A stretch of 64,000 nucleotides of DNA from Minwuia thermotolerans (GTDB taxonomy: Bacteria; Pseudomonadota; Alphaproteobacteria; Minwuiales; Minwuiaceae), in the NCBI GenBank assembly GCA_021604565.1, contig BQJF01000002.1, forward strand, positions 53,014 to 117,013. Reading direction: 5' to 3'. Positions 27,751 through 36,838 of the stretch are shown piece by piece. The notes below the pieces were generated by a model, which worked only from the letters and a program-made list of their open reading frames with translations, was not told the origin of the DNA and did not search any database. Position numbers and translations under genes: made by a program. Each line of letters starts with the position of its first letter. Position 1 is the stretch's first letter.

Positions 27751-28527
27751 ATGACTGCAACCGTTACACGCCACCCCAGTGCCCGGCCCGATGGCATCAC
27801 GGCGGAGGAATGGCAGGCGCGGCTCGACCTCGCGGCCTGTTACCGGCTGATCCACATGTTCGGCATGGATGACCTGATCTACACCCACATTTCCGCGCGG
27901 GTGCCGGGGCCGGAGGAACACTTCCTGATCAACGGTTTCGGCCTGCTGTACGAGGAGATCACGGCTTCCAACCTGGTGAAGGTGGATATCGAGGGGAACA
28001 TCCTTTCCGACAGCGAATGGGGCATCAATCCGGCGGGTTATGTCATCCATAGCTGCATCCATCGCGAGATGCCGGAGATCGGCTGTGTACTGCACACCCA
28101 CACAGTCGCCGGAACCGGGGTCTCGGCGCAGGAGGAGGGATTGCTGCCGCTCAGCCAGACGTCGATGCTGTTCACCGGCCAGGTCGCCTATCACGACTAC
28201 GAGGGCGTTGCCCTGCGGGAGGAGGAACAGGCGCGGATGCTGGCCGACATGGGTGACAAGCGCATCATGATCCTGCGCAACCACGGCCTGCTGACGGTCG
28301 GTGAGACGGTGCAGGAGGCGTTTCTGCTGATGTACTACATGGAGCAGGCATGCCGGATGCAGGTCGCGGCCCAGTCAGGTGGCGGCAAGCTGACAGTTCC
28401 GTCACCGCAGGTGCAGCAGTATGTGCGCGATGCCGCCTCCGGCGGTTTCGGTGCCGGTGTGGGCCAGCGGGAGTTCACGGCGCTGGTACGTCGTCTCGAC
28501 CGTCAGGACACAAGCTGGCGCGAATGA
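27751..28527 (+). CDS. Class II aldolase/adducin-domain protein
   Basis: A 258-residue aldolase II fold. It has the SARVPG.EEHFLIN segment, the metal ligands in VLHTHT, and a third histidine in LRNHGLLTVG. Members of this alphaproteobacterial group are uncharacterised, with related proteins being fuculose-phosphate aldolase or epimerase. The zinc ligands appear intact, so catalysis is plausible. GGGAGGATT precedes the ATG at 27751; the frame opens at 27715. Confidence 0.87.
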   Translation: MTATVTRHPSARPDGITAEEWQARLDLAACYRLIHMFGMDDLIYTHISARVPGPEEHFLINGFGLLYEEITASNLVKVDIEGNILSDSEWGINPAGYVIHSCIHREMPEIGCVLHTHTVAGTGVSAQEEGLLPLSQTSMLFTGQVAYHDYEGVALREEEQARMLADMGDKRIMILRNHGLLTVGETVQEAFLLMYYMEQACRMQVAAQSGGGKLTVPSPQVQQYVRDAASGGFGAGVGQREFTALVRRLDRQDTSWRE

Positions 28528-28695
28528 TCCGACACGCCACCCGCACCGGGCTGGCTCCGTCGCAACTGCATGTGCCTTGCGGAACTTGTCGAAGGCTGAC
28601 GCGATCCGCGTTATGATGTGATCTGATTGCGGGCTGCGGCTGCGGAACATCCGCGGTCGTCATGCCCTGCAGGGCGTGGAGGTCGAGGGGCAGAG

Positions 28696-30003
28696 ATGAT
28701 CCGAAGGGTTCAGGGCACCCGACGGTCTGTTCCGGGTGGCAGGTGCTGGATGCATCTCGTCGTCGGCCTGACGCTTGTCTTCGCCATGCAGATCGTAGCC
28801 ACGGGCGCGCAGGCCGCGCGTCCGCTGGACCTGCGGGATCTTTCGGTCGATGTGCAGCGGTCCCTGATGTCCGCCTGCGGTATCCGGGACGGGCGTATCC
28901 TGCAACGCCATGTTCCCTGTCTCAGCCATCACGCGGAGGCCTGGCGGCGTCTGGTGTTCCAGCCGGATCTGTCCCTCTATCCGCCGGGGGAGCAGAAGCG
29001 CCTGCGCGAAGGTTGTGCGGAACTGGTCGAGAAGGGACCGGCACCCTGGGGCCGTTGTATCGAGCAGGAGATGGTGCGCCAGAAGGTGCCCGTCGAATAT
29101 CCCGACCTTGCCCGGCTTGACGCGGAAGGTATGGATCGCGTGCGCGATGCCTGCGCGTCGGCAGGGGAAGTCAGCTCCCACCGGGAAGCCGCCTGTCAGG
29201 AACACTGGCTCGAACGGGTGCTGGAGGAGCAGGAGCGAGAGGCCGCCTCACGACCGAAGCAGGCAGCGGTGGCCGCGCCCGAGAAGGTTGCCGCAGCCAG
29301 CGCGGAGGCTACTGTTCCCTCTGTCGAGGCGCAGCCCATGACCGGCGGGCTGATCGGTTTCAGCCAGCTTGATCCCGACAGCGACTTCTGGCCCGACTGG
29401 CAGGGTGGCGCACGGTATCGGCCGGGCCGCGCAACCGATGAGATATTGCCGGGGCATGAGCTGTTCCAGCGCGTCGCACCGGCGGTCTTCGTCGTGCTGG
29501 CCGCCGCGAACGAGGCGGATTTCCGTGCCGCGCGCCATGTCCGGCAGGGGTCGGCAGTGGCCATTTCGGAGGACCGGCTGGCCACCAATTGCCACACCGT
29601 GAAGGATGCGGGAATTCTGGTGCTGTTGCAGGGGGAGACGCATGGCCCGGCGGAACTGGTTCACGCGGATCCATCGTCCGATCGCTGCATCCTGCGGTCC
29701 CTGGAACTGACGCTGCAGCCGGTGCCGGGGGTGCGCGACTACACCGACATGAAGATCGGTGAACCCGTCTTCGCCATTTCGGCGCCGCGCGGCCTGCAAC
29801 AGTCGATGCAGGACGGTATCGTGTCCCAGCTTCGTTCCAACGCCGGGGTCAACCTGATCCAGACCTCGGCCTATGCGGCGCCAGGTTCATCGGGTGGCGG
29901 ATTGTTTGACAGCCACGGCAATCTGGTCGGCATCACCAATTTCGTTGTCGGCAACGATGATCGCCTGCATTTCGCGATCGCCGCCGACGAGTTCTGGAAG
30001 TAG
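28696..30003 (+). CDS. Secreted trypsin-like serine protease with triple CX13C repeat
   Basis: A 435-residue exported protein with a signal peptide ending near residue 40. Residues of about 46-180 contain three copies of a 46-residue unit, each with a Cys pair spaced C-x13-C (C61/C75, C107/C121, C153/C167). A low-complexity Ala/Glu/Pro linker follows. The C-terminal roughly 170 residues are a trypsin-like domain with candidate triad His in ATNCHTV, Asp in PSSDRCIL and Ser in PGSSGGGLF. There is no PDZ domain, so it is not a DegP. The repeats probably form disulfide-bonded helical hairpins. The function is unknown. Confidence 0.82.
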   Translation: MIRRVQGTRRSVPGGRCWMHLVVGLTLVFAMQIVATGAQAARPLDLRDLSVDVQRSLMSACGIRDGRILQRHVPCLSHHAEAWRRLVFQPDLSLYPPGEQKRLREGCAELVEKGPAPWGRCIEQEMVRQKVPVEYPDLARLDAEGMDRVRDACASAGEVSSHREAACQEHWLERVLEEQEREAASRPKQAAVAAPEKVAAASAEATVPSVEAQPMTGGLIGFSQLDPDSDFWPDWQGGARYRPGRATDEILPGHELFQRVAPAVFVVLAAANEADFRAARHVRQGSAVAISEDRLATNCHTVKDAGILVLLQGETHGPAELVHADPSSDRCILRSLELTLQPVPGVRDYTDMKIGEPVFAISAPRGLQQSMQDGIVSQLRSNAGVNLIQTSAYAAPGSSGGGLFDSHGNLVGITNFVVGNDDRLHFAIAADEFWK

Positions 30004-30020
30004 CGCCGCGTTCGAGCGCG

Positions 30021-30701
30021 CTACCAGCTCAGTTCCTCGCCGTCGTAGTTCCAGAAGCGCCCCGAAGCCTCATCCGTCATGCCGTTGGCGACCTTCAGCA
30101 GTCCCGCAGCGCTTTCTGCCGGTGTGACGGGTGCGGCGGCCCCCCCCATGTCGGTGGAGACCCAGCCAGGATGGGTGGCAACGACCCGGACACCGCGCGG
30201 CCGCCATTCGTTGGCCATGCAGACAACGACCTGATTCACCGCCGCCTTGGAGGAGCGATAGATGAAGCGGTCGCTGACCGTATTCAGGGACATGGATCCC
30301 ATCTTGCTGGAGACCACGACGATGGTTCTGTGGTCACTGGCCGCGACATTGTCCACCAGCGCCTCCGAGACCCGATAAGGGGCATAGACGTTGACTTCCA
30401 TGGTCTCGCGCCAGCCATCGATGTCCATGTCGCCGATGGCCTGCCGGTCGGGGCCGATGATGCCGGCATTGTTGAACAGGATGTCGATGGGCCGGTCGCC
30501 AAGTGCGGCCTTCAGGCTGTTGATGGCGTCCAGGTCGGTGACTTCCAGCGCCTGGGCCTCCGCACCCTTCGCCACCAGGTCGTCCAGATCGCCGATCCGG
30601 CGGGCGCAGGCGATGACGCTTGCGCCGCTCTCCAGACTCTGCAGTGCCAGTTGGCGACCGATGCCGCGCCCGGCACCCGTGATCAGGATTGTCTTGCTCA
30701 T
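30021..30701 (-). CDS. Short-chain dehydrogenase/reductase
   Basis: A 226-residue classical SDR. It has the cofactor motif TGAGRGIG, the NNAG motif, and the catalytic YxxxK in FIYRSSK. The short length and C-terminal AESAAGLLKV resemble the carbonyl-reductase/CsgA-like subgroup. It overlaps the BASS-type carrier gene by four bases (ATGA), so the two are probably co-expressed. The substrate is unknown. Confidence 0.88.
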   Translation of the reverse strand: MSKTILITGAGRGIGRQLALQSLESGASVIACARRIGDLDDLVAKGAEAQALEVTDLDAINSLKAALGDRPIDILFNNAGIIGPDRQAIGDMDIDGWRETMEVNVYAPYRVSEALVDNVAASDHRTIVVVSSKMGSMSLNTVSDRFIYRSSKAAVNQVVVCMANEWRPRGVRVVATHPGWVSTDMGGAAAPVTPAESAAGLLKVANGMTDEASGRFWNYDGEELSW

Positions 30702-31666
30702 GTGCTGTTCCCCTCGGTCCTTCGGTCCGCCCGTGCCACCAGCCAGCGATAGACCGGCGTCAGCAGCACAGGCAAGGTGTACATCGGTGCCTGTCCGACG
30801 GCAAAGTACATGATCGTATCCGGTTCCGCCCGGTCAGCCAGCGTGACCAGCACCAGGCCCATGTTGCAATTGCCGCTCATCAGGCCGACGGCCAGTGCGA
30901 TCCGGGGGCCCAGATGCCAGAACAGGGCCGCCCCGGCGATCTGGAGCACGATGTTGAAGGCGAAGGCCATGGCCGTCGTGGCCAGCACATGTCCCGGCAT
31001 CTGCAGCGCCATCTCGGTCACGCCGTCGAAGACACCAACGACGAAACAGGTCATGGCCAGCACCGCGGCACCATCCAGATGCGGGCGCATGCCGATCAGC
31101 CTTTCCTGACCCAGCAGGCGTCGCATGATCCATGCAAGCCCGAACGCGATGGCCACCAGCAGCCCGAGCCGCATCATGAAGGTGCCGAGCGAGATCTCCA
31201 GCGCCAGGTCCAGCAGGTTCAGGGCCATGGGCGGCAGGATGAAGGGAGTCAGCCACATGGCGGCCACCGTGGTGACGATGACGATGGCCCCATCGAGGCC
31301 GAGGAAGAGTGCAATGGCGGCGGCGGAGACAATCGGTGGCGCGGCAGCCATCAGCACCATGCCGGCCAGCACGCCCTCCGTCAGGCCCATGTCGCGCAGG
31401 ATCAGCCATGTCAGCACCGGGCTGATCACGATCATCCAGAGGCACAGCAGGCCGATCAGCTTCCAGCGTCTGGCATATGCCCAGAGATCGGCCCAGTCGA
31501 TGCGCATCAGCGCGATGACCAGCGGCAGGACGATGAAGGCCGCAAGCCAGGGACGGACCAGCGTGCTGAGCGGCGGAATGGCAAAGCCGATCACCACCGC
31601 AAGCGCCAGGAAACGGGTGGCATGGCGTCCGATGAATGCCAGCGGGGACAGCAGGATGGAATGCAT
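30698..31666 (-). CDS. BASS-family (bile acid:sodium symporter-like) carrier
   Basis: A 322-residue inner-membrane protein with about ten hydrophobic segments. The pattern of two five-helix halves, the AAAPPIVSAAA stretch and the late GLMSGNCNMGLVL segment (the crossover region with the conserved SGNxN) place it in the bile acid:Na+ symporter superfamily. The solute is unknown; organic anions are usual for the family. It is translationally coupled to the downstream SDR. Confidence 0.8.
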   Translation of the reverse strand: MHSILLSPLAFIGRHATRFLALAVVIGFAIPPLSTLVRPWLAAFIVLPLVIALMRIDWADLWAYARRWKLIGLLCLWMIVISPVLTWLILRDMGLTEGVLAGMVLMAAAPPIVSAAAIALFLGLDGAIVIVTTVAAMWLTPFILPPMALNLLDLALEISLGTFMMRLGLLVAIAFGLAWIMRRLLGQERLIGMRPHLDGAAVLAMTCFVVGVFDGVTEMALQMPGHVLATTAMAFAFNIVLQIAGAALFWHLGPRIALAVGLMSGNCNMGLVLVTLADRAEPDTIMYFAVGQAPMYTLPVLLTPVYRWLVARADRRTEGNST

Positions 31667-31803
31667 CCGTGCTCAGTCCGCGCACATGGCTGTGCATAGT
31701 TCGATTGGCACGCGCCGATCCTCCCCGCCGATTTCGCGACCCCCTGAGAGGCAGCATCGTCTGGCGGATGGTCGGGCGCAAGCGCTCTGCCTTGTCGTGA
31801 GTA

Positions 31804-32802
31804 CTACTCGTTCTGGCCGTGCGATTTCCGCAGGGCATCGCAGGGGTCCCGGTCGTCCAGGCGGGGGGTGAAGATGATCGCGTCGAATGCGCCTGGCGGA
31901 AAGTCGGTCATGTAGGCAGCCGGGTCGTCGACCCCATCCACCACCTCGAACATCGCGATGACGGCTGTCCGGGCGCGACGATCCAGTGTCTTCAGGTAAC
32001 GCGGCACGCCCCGGTCCTTGCGGACATGACCGCTGCCCGCGATCAGCACTGCGCCGCTGCCTTCGGTGCTGGCAACCATCGCCAGGGCCATGGCCGCATC
32101 GCGCAGCCGCTGGATCTTCGCGATACCTTGCAGCCCCTTGCCCCCGGCCTTCATCATGCCGCAATGGCTGTCGACGAGCTCCTGGTCGAGCGCTGCGCTG
32201 TCCGTTTCCGACCAGGGCGTCTGTTCCAGCAGGTGAGCGACGGAGGCGGGCACCGCGTCCGCATTGCCGTTCATGGCCAGATCCATCAGGCGTCGTGCCG
32301 AGATGTTGCCGGCAATCTGCGGCAATCCGAGATCAAGCGCGACCTGTGCGATCGGCTGATACTGCTCCCAGGCGGGCCAGCCAGAGGAGCCCCAGTCCAG
32401 CGCCGGACCCATGTCAGCCGCCGTCACCCCGTCCCGGCGCAGCCAGGATTGCAGCGTCGCGTCCTGCTCCGCAGTGATCATTTCCCAGACAACCGTGGGG
32501 CGTTCGGCAGCGGGCTTGTCCGCCGCCGCGAGACGCAGCAGCCTTGCCTGCAGCACGTGATGATCCGGGTTGTTGTGCTTTTCCCCCAGCAGCACGAAAT
32601 CAGCCTTCCGCACCAGGAACTCCAGGTCGCGTTCACTGCCGATGGCCTTGCGGGCGTGGACCCAGATCTGCCCGACCAGCTTGTGGTCGGACAGCAGGCT
32701 GGTCTGCCAGCGCTCCGGTATCAGCCGCTCTGCGCTGGCCGGAGTGCTGAGATCTGCCAGTGCGAGGGTTAGGAAGCACAGGATCGCCGGGAGAATGCGC
32801 AT
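31804..32802 (-). CDS. ChaN-family iron/heme-associated protein
   Basis: A 332-residue exported protein with a signal peptide ending near PASAE. The ChaN/Tiki-like fold is recognisable from LLGEKHNNPDHH near residue 70, VVWEMI, and a SGHVRKDRGVPRYL segment near the C-terminus. Known ChaN proteins bind heme and are regulated by iron. There is no lipobox cysteine, so it is probably soluble in the periplasm. It is the last gene of the EncFtn-MFS-TPR-ChaN operon and overlaps the TPR gene by one base. Confidence 0.85.
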   Translation of the reverse strand: MRILPAILCFLTLALADLSTPASAERLIPERWQTSLLSDHKLVGQIWVHARKAIGSERDLEFLVRKADFVLLGEKHNNPDHHVLQARLLRLAAADKPAAERPTVVWEMITAEQDATLQSWLRRDGVTAADMGPALDWGSSGWPAWEQYQPIAQVALDLGLPQIAGNISARRLMDLAMNGNADAVPASVAHLLEQTPWSETDSAALDQELVDSHCGMMKAGGKGLQGIAKIQRLRDAAMALAMVASTEGSGAVLIAGSGHVRKDRGVPRYLKTLDRRARTAVIAMFEVVDGVDDPAAYMTDFPPGAFDAIIFTPRLDDRDPCDALRKSHGQNE

Positions 32803-33353
32803 CAGTTCATCGTGCCCTTCATGTCGCCAAGACGGTCCAGCATGGCACGCACCTGTGCCAGGTGCGGGTTGATCCTCAGCGCCGCCTCGAAGGCGAGGCG
32901 GGCGGACTGGGAATCACCGTGCTGGAGGCATATCTGACCAAATCCGGACAGGGCTCCGAAATGACGGGGCTCACGAAGCAGCGTTTGCTGGATGTCATTC
33001 AGGCTCTGTTCGTGACGGCCCGCGACGTAGTGCAGGGTGGCGCGCTTGTTCCAGGCCTCGGCCCATTGCGGCTGGCGGGCACAGAGGTCATCCAGCAGCC
33101 TGCCTGCGCCGTCATGGTCACCTGATGCGATTGCCGTGATGGCGCGCTGCATCAGGTCCGCCGCTTCCGTGTCGCTGTGCTCGCACCAGACCGCCCAGAT
33201 CAGATCCTCGATCTCGAACGGCAGATTGGCGCTCTCCGGCGTGGCGAGGTCGCGGAACAGGCTGTCCAGCCGCTTCGGCAGTGACGGATGCGGTTGCCTG
33301 TCGGGCAGACCGATCACTACCTCCAGTGTCCTGTGCAGCGCGGCCTCGATCAT
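32802..33353 (-). CDS. TPR-containing protein in the ferritin-like operon
   Basis: A 183-residue soluble protein without a signal peptide. The C-terminal half carries two to three tetratricopeptide-like repeats (AEAWNKRATLHYVAGRHEQ and HFGALSGFGQICLQHGDSQ). The N-terminal region is helical and unassigned. It is coupled on both sides: ATGA overlap with the upstream MFS gene and TGATG with chaN. It is probably an adaptor for a partner in the same operon. Confidence 0.82.
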   Translation of the reverse strand: MIEAALHRTLEVVIGLPDRQPHPSLPKRLDSLFRDLATPESANLPFEIEDLIWAVWCEHSDTEAADLMQRAITAIASGDHDGAGRLLDDLCARQPQWAEAWNKRATLHYVAGRHEQSLNDIQQTLLREPRHFGALSGFGQICLQHGDSQSARLAFEAALRINPHLAQVRAMLDRLGDMKGTMN

Positions 33354-34687
33354 TCGGGACCATCCTGCTGCACTTCATCCAGGCCCAGCGCGACACCCGC
33401 ACCGGCCAGCGACATGATGGCGAAGACGCCGATGGCCGCCGCGATGCCGAAGCTCTCGGCAATGACACCGATGGCTGCCGTCCCGAGCAGCAGGACGCCG
33501 ATGATGGTGTTGGCCAGCGCGGTATAGGCGGCGCGATCATCCTTCGGGGCCATGTCCACCAGGTGCGTGGAACGGCCCAGCCGGACCCCCTGGTAGGCCA
33601 GTGTCAGCACGAACAGCAGCGGCGCCAGCCAGAGGCTGCCGTACTGTCCGAGCAGCCCGGCCTGCTGCATCGCCAGCGCCCCGGCGAGTGTTGCCGCACC
33701 CAGAAGGCCGGACAGGGCCAGTACCTTGCGGCTCGACCGGTCGGAGAGCCGTCCCCAGACATAGCCACCGAGAATCGAGGCAAGCGCTGCCGCGATGACG
33801 AACATACCCAGATCCGCCAGCCCGCTGCGCCCGCTCTCCCCCGCCATGGCGAGCAGATAGGGCGGTGCCAGCGCGGTCGCCACCAGCAGTCCCCGCGCCA
33901 CGATGAACCGGCGAAGCTGGACCCGCGTCCCCAGCAGGCGCAATTGCCTGATGGCGACGGCAAAGGGATTTCCGCCGCCCTCCGTGGCCCCCGGTGCTTC
34001 CTGCAATGTGGTGAACAGGGCACCCGCCAGCAGCCACGCGCCACCCGCGAACAGCAGCACGATGGCGATGATGGTGACGGTCTGCTCCAGCAGGTGAAGG
34101 CTGAGGGCCAGCCCGAACAGCAGCACGGCACCGGAGGCGAGACTGCCCGCCGTGCCGGTGGCGGTCCCCCGCGTCGACTTGGACACCGTCTTGCCCAGCA
34201 CATCCTTGTAGCTGACGGAACAGACGCTGCGCGCCGTCGCCATGATGGCCAGCAGTCCGACAATGGCCCAGCCGGCCGTCGCGCCCTGCAGCGTCAGTGC
34301 GACCAGTCCCATGCCGATGACGGACAGGCCCTGAATGACGCTGCCTGCGGACCAGACCCACTTGCGGATCGCAAGCGACCGGATTCCGCCGGAAATGAAC
34401 AGTTGCGGCAGCAGCGCCCCGGCCTCCCGCACCGGGACCAGAAAACCGATCAGACCGGCGGGCGCGCCAAGGGCCGTCATCAGCCAGGCGAGCACGAGTT
34501 TCGGATCGACCAGCCCGTCGCCAACCTTTGTCAGCGACAGGCTGAGCACGTGCGTCATGAAATTGCGTGGCTGTTCATTGCAGGCTGAATCAGGGATGTC
34601 GCGGCAGACCCGGCCCTCGTCATCCCCGGTCAGGATGCCATAGGCGCGCTTGACCGGGGTCAGCCCGTTGACATCGACCGAGCTCAA
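33350..34687 (-). CDS. MFS transporter with N-terminal Cys motif
   Basis: A 445-residue carrier with about 11-12 membrane segments. Before the first helix lies a roughly 45-residue cytosolic extension containing CRDIPDSAC and then NEQPRNF. Cys pairs of this kind could bind metal. A conserved loop VPVREAGALLPQL follows helix 1-2. The start is a TTG overlapping the ferritin-like stop codon (TTGA), so translation is probably coupled. Position in an operon with an EncFtn-like protein and ChaN suggests iron or siderophore handling, which is inference. Confidence 0.82.
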   Translation of the reverse strand: MSSVDVNGLTPVKRAYGILTGDDEGRVCRDIPDSACNEQPRNFMTHVLSLSLTKVGDGLVDPKLVLAWLMTALGAPAGLIGFLVPVREAGALLPQLFISGGIRSLAIRKWVWSAGSVIQGLSVIGMGLVALTLQGATAGWAIVGLLAIMATARSVCSVSYKDVLGKTVSKSTRGTATGTAGSLASGAVLLFGLALSLHLLEQTVTIIAIVLLFAGGAWLLAGALFTTLQEAPGATEGGGNPFAVAIRQLRLLGTRVQLRRFIVARGLLVATALAPPYLLAMAGESGRSGLADLGMFVIAAALASILGGYVWGRLSDRSSRKVLALSGLLGAATLAGALAMQQAGLLGQYGSLWLAPLLFVLTLAYQGVRLGRSTHLVDMAPKDDRAAYTALANTIIGVLLLGTAAIGVIAESFGIAAAIGVFAIMSLAGAGVALGLDEVQQDGPE

Positions 34688-34971
34688 TGGTCGGCGATCT
34701 CGTCATCCTTGAACAGGAACTTGCGCAACTGGCCGTCAAAGTCCGCGCTGTTGCGGCGCAGCCATTCCAGCACCATGGCCGCGTGCTCGATCTCCTCGCG
34801 CATGTTGTGCAGCAGGATTTCCTTCAGGTCCTTGTCATCGCAGTCGTCGGCGCGCTGGCGGTACCAGTCCACGGCTTCCAGTTCCTCCATCAGCGATGTG
34901 ATCGCCTGGTGCATGTGAATGGTCTCCGCGCTCAGCCGTTCGCGCGGGGCATGAAGGTTGTCACTGGCCAT
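34684..34971 (-). CDS. EncFtn-like ferritin without encapsulin targeting tail
   Basis: A 95-residue two-helix ferritin-like protein closely resembling the encapsulated ferritin of Rhodospirillum rubrum. Conserved metal-site positions are visible: E29/E30/E32 in MEELEAVDWY, W36/Y37, and E60/H63 in EEIEHAAMVLEWLRR, matching the ferroxidase and entry sites I recall for EncFtn. Unlike EncFtn it stops just after the second helix (ending KDDEIADH), with no C-terminal capsid-targeting peptide. No encapsulin shell gene is in the window. AGGAG lies eight bases before the ATG at 34971. It is the first gene of the four-gene operon. Confidence 0.85.
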   Translation of the reverse strand: MASDNLHAPRERLSAETIHMHQAITSLMEELEAVDWYRQRADDCDDKDLKEILLHNMREEIEHAAMVLEWLRRNSADFDGQLRKFLFKDDEIADH

Positions 34972-35153
34972 GAAAGTCTCCTGTATCTCCTGGTCACGGG
35001 CAGCCTTGCCCGCCAATTGCGCCGCCTACTCTACGGCAAAGCCCCGGTCGCGGATCAGGCAGCGGCGTCGCACCTTCCCGTCCCGCACTTGCGGTTCGTG
35101 GCCCGCAGCGCATCATGGGGGCAGTTGGATGCTTTGAGCGGAGACACAAGGGC

Positions 35154-35936
35154 ATGTTGCAGGGAAAGGTGGCGCTGGTGACCGGTTCCACGTCAGGGAT
35201 CGGTCTGGGCTGTGCGGAGGCACTGGCCGCTGCCGGTGCGAGCGTGATGATGAATGGCAGTCGGGCCGCTGACGCCGCGGAGGACCTGCGCGCCGAAGTT
35301 GCCGCGCGCCACGGCGCCGACGTTCGCTATCTGGCGGCGGATGCGGCCAGCGGTGATGCGATCCGCAATCTGGTGGCGGCCACTCAGGCAGCATTCGGCA
35401 AGGTGGACATACTGGTCAACAATGCCGGAATCCAGCACGTGGCCCCCATCGAGGATTTTCCGCCCGACATGTGGGACAGGATCATGGCGATCAACCTGTC
35501 GGCAGTGTTCCATGGGACCGCGGCGGCGCTGCCGGGCATGAAGGCGCGACGTTGGGGACGGGTGATCAACATCGCCTCCGCCCACAGCCTGGTGGCCAGC
35601 CCGTTCAAGTCGGCCTATGTCTCGGCAAAGCACGGCGTCCTGGGTTTCACCAAGACAGCGGCGCTGGAGGTCGCGCAGCACGGGATCACCGTGAACGCCA
35701 TCTGCCCGGGCTATGTGCTGACCCCACTGGTGGAGAAGCAGATACCGGATACCGCCAGGGCGCGCGGAATAACTGAGGAAGAGGTGAAGCGTGACGTTCT
35801 GCTGGCCGCACAGCCGACCAAGGAATTTGCGACCGTGGAGCAGATCGGGGCGCTGACCGTGTTCCTGTCATCGGATGCCGGTGCAGCGATCACCGGGACA
35901 GGCATGCCAGTGGACGGCGGCTGGACCGCGCAATAG
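35154..35936 (+). CDS. bdhA: 3-Hydroxybutyrate dehydrogenase (SDR)
   Basis: Oxidises D-3-hydroxybutyrate to acetoacetate, the last step of PHB mobilisation. The 260-residue SDR has TGSTSGIG, NNAGIQHVAPIEDFP, the catalytic YVSAK, and the family-specific end region with AQPTKEF and the GTGMPVDGGWTAQ terminus. The frame is open from 35115; the ATG at 35154 has the normal N-terminus MLQGKVALVTG. It diverges from the ferritin-like operon, sharing a 182-base upstream region. Confidence 0.9.
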   Translation: MLQGKVALVTGSTSGIGLGCAEALAAAGASVMMNGSRAADAAEDLRAEVAARHGADVRYLAADAASGDAIRNLVAATQAAFGKVDILVNNAGIQHVAPIEDFPPDMWDRIMAINLSAVFHGTAAALPGMKARRWGRVINIASAHSLVASPFKSAYVSAKHGVLGFTKTAALEVAQHGITVNAICPGYVLTPLVEKQIPDTARARGITEEEVKRDVLLAAQPTKEFATVEQIGALTVFLSSDAGAAITGTGMPVDGGWTAQ

Positions 35937-35969
35937 GGCCGGGGTCTCTGGCCGTCCTGTCAGTACGTC

Positions 35970-36704
35970 TCAGCCGGCGGAGACTTCGGTGTTGATCGCC
36001 ACCAGATTGCCGCTGCCGTTCCTGCGGCGCGCCTTCTCGGCATACATGGCGCTGTCCGCTTCCTGCATCACCCGACGCAGTTCGGTGTCCGGGCCGTAGC
36101 AGTGGATGCCGATGGAGGCGGAGGTGTCGATCTTCTGACCCATGTCGGTGGTGACGACCATGCTGTCCAGCAGTCGCTGCAGCCGTCGCGCGTTCTTCAG
36201 GCCGTTGCTGAGCGTGGTGCGCGACAGCACGACGACGAATTCGTCGCCGCCGATGCGCGCCACCAGATCGTTCGACCGCACATTGTCGCTGAGGGCAGCG
36301 GCAACCTCGCACAGCACCTGGTCCCCAGCGTGGTGGCCGTAGGTGTCATTGACCTGCTTGAAGCCATCGAGGTCGATGAAGCAGATCACGCCTTCCTCGT
36401 TGTAGCGCTGTGCCGTACCGAGCAATGCCGTCATCGCCTCCTCGAAACCGCGGCGGTTGAGCATGCCGGTCAGGGCATCGGTGCGCGTCAGTTCCTCCAG
36501 CGCCCGGATCTGCTGGCGCTGCTGGGCAAGCTGCTGTTCCGCGTTGGCGGCGAAGTCGAGAAGTCTTTCCAGCAGTTGCAGTCCGTCGCCGTTGAAGTCC
36601 GGGCTCGACTTGCCGTACCGGCTGAGAACCTCGTCAGCAAGGCGCCCGACGTAGGGCGCGCAACTCAGGCTGGGAAGCGGATCGTTCAGCGTCGCAAGGC
36701 TCAT
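35970..36704 (-). CDS. Diguanylate cyclase (GGDEF)
   Basis: A 244-residue soluble protein making cyclic di-GMP from GTP. After a short N-terminal segment and a coiled-coil-like Gln-rich helix (about 55-72), the GGDEF domain begins with TDALTGMLNRRGF. The active motif is intact GGDEF (152-156), and an RSND (RxxD) inhibitory site lies at 143-146. There is no recognised sensor domain. The roughly 50-residue N-terminus could be a small dimerisation or input domain. It converges with bdhA. Confidence 0.92.
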   Translation of the reverse strand: MSLATLNDPLPSLSCAPYVGRLADEVLSRYGKSSPDFNGDGLQLLERLLDFAANAEQQLAQQRQQIRALEELTRTDALTGMLNRRGFEEAMTALLGTAQRYNEEGVICFIDLDGFKQVNDTYGHHAGDQVLCEVAAALSDNVRSNDLVARIGGDEFVVVLSRTTLSNGLKNARRLQRLLDSMVVTTDMGQKIDTSASIGIHCYGPDTELRRVMQEADSAMYAEKARRRNGSGNLVAINTEVSAG

Positions 36705-36838
36705 GACCGGATACTCCTGATCTGATGTGCTCTCAATTCACGAGCCAATCAAAGCAACCGCCGTGCCAGAAAAATATATCAATAAAATCAATGTATTGAA
36801 TTTACACCCAGGATCGACCGGCAAGATGTTCCGCGCAC

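Noticed and set aside
34684..34971. Classical encapsulin nanocompartment
   Set aside because: The cargo-like ferritin lacks a targeting tail and no shell-protein gene was found in any frame nearby.
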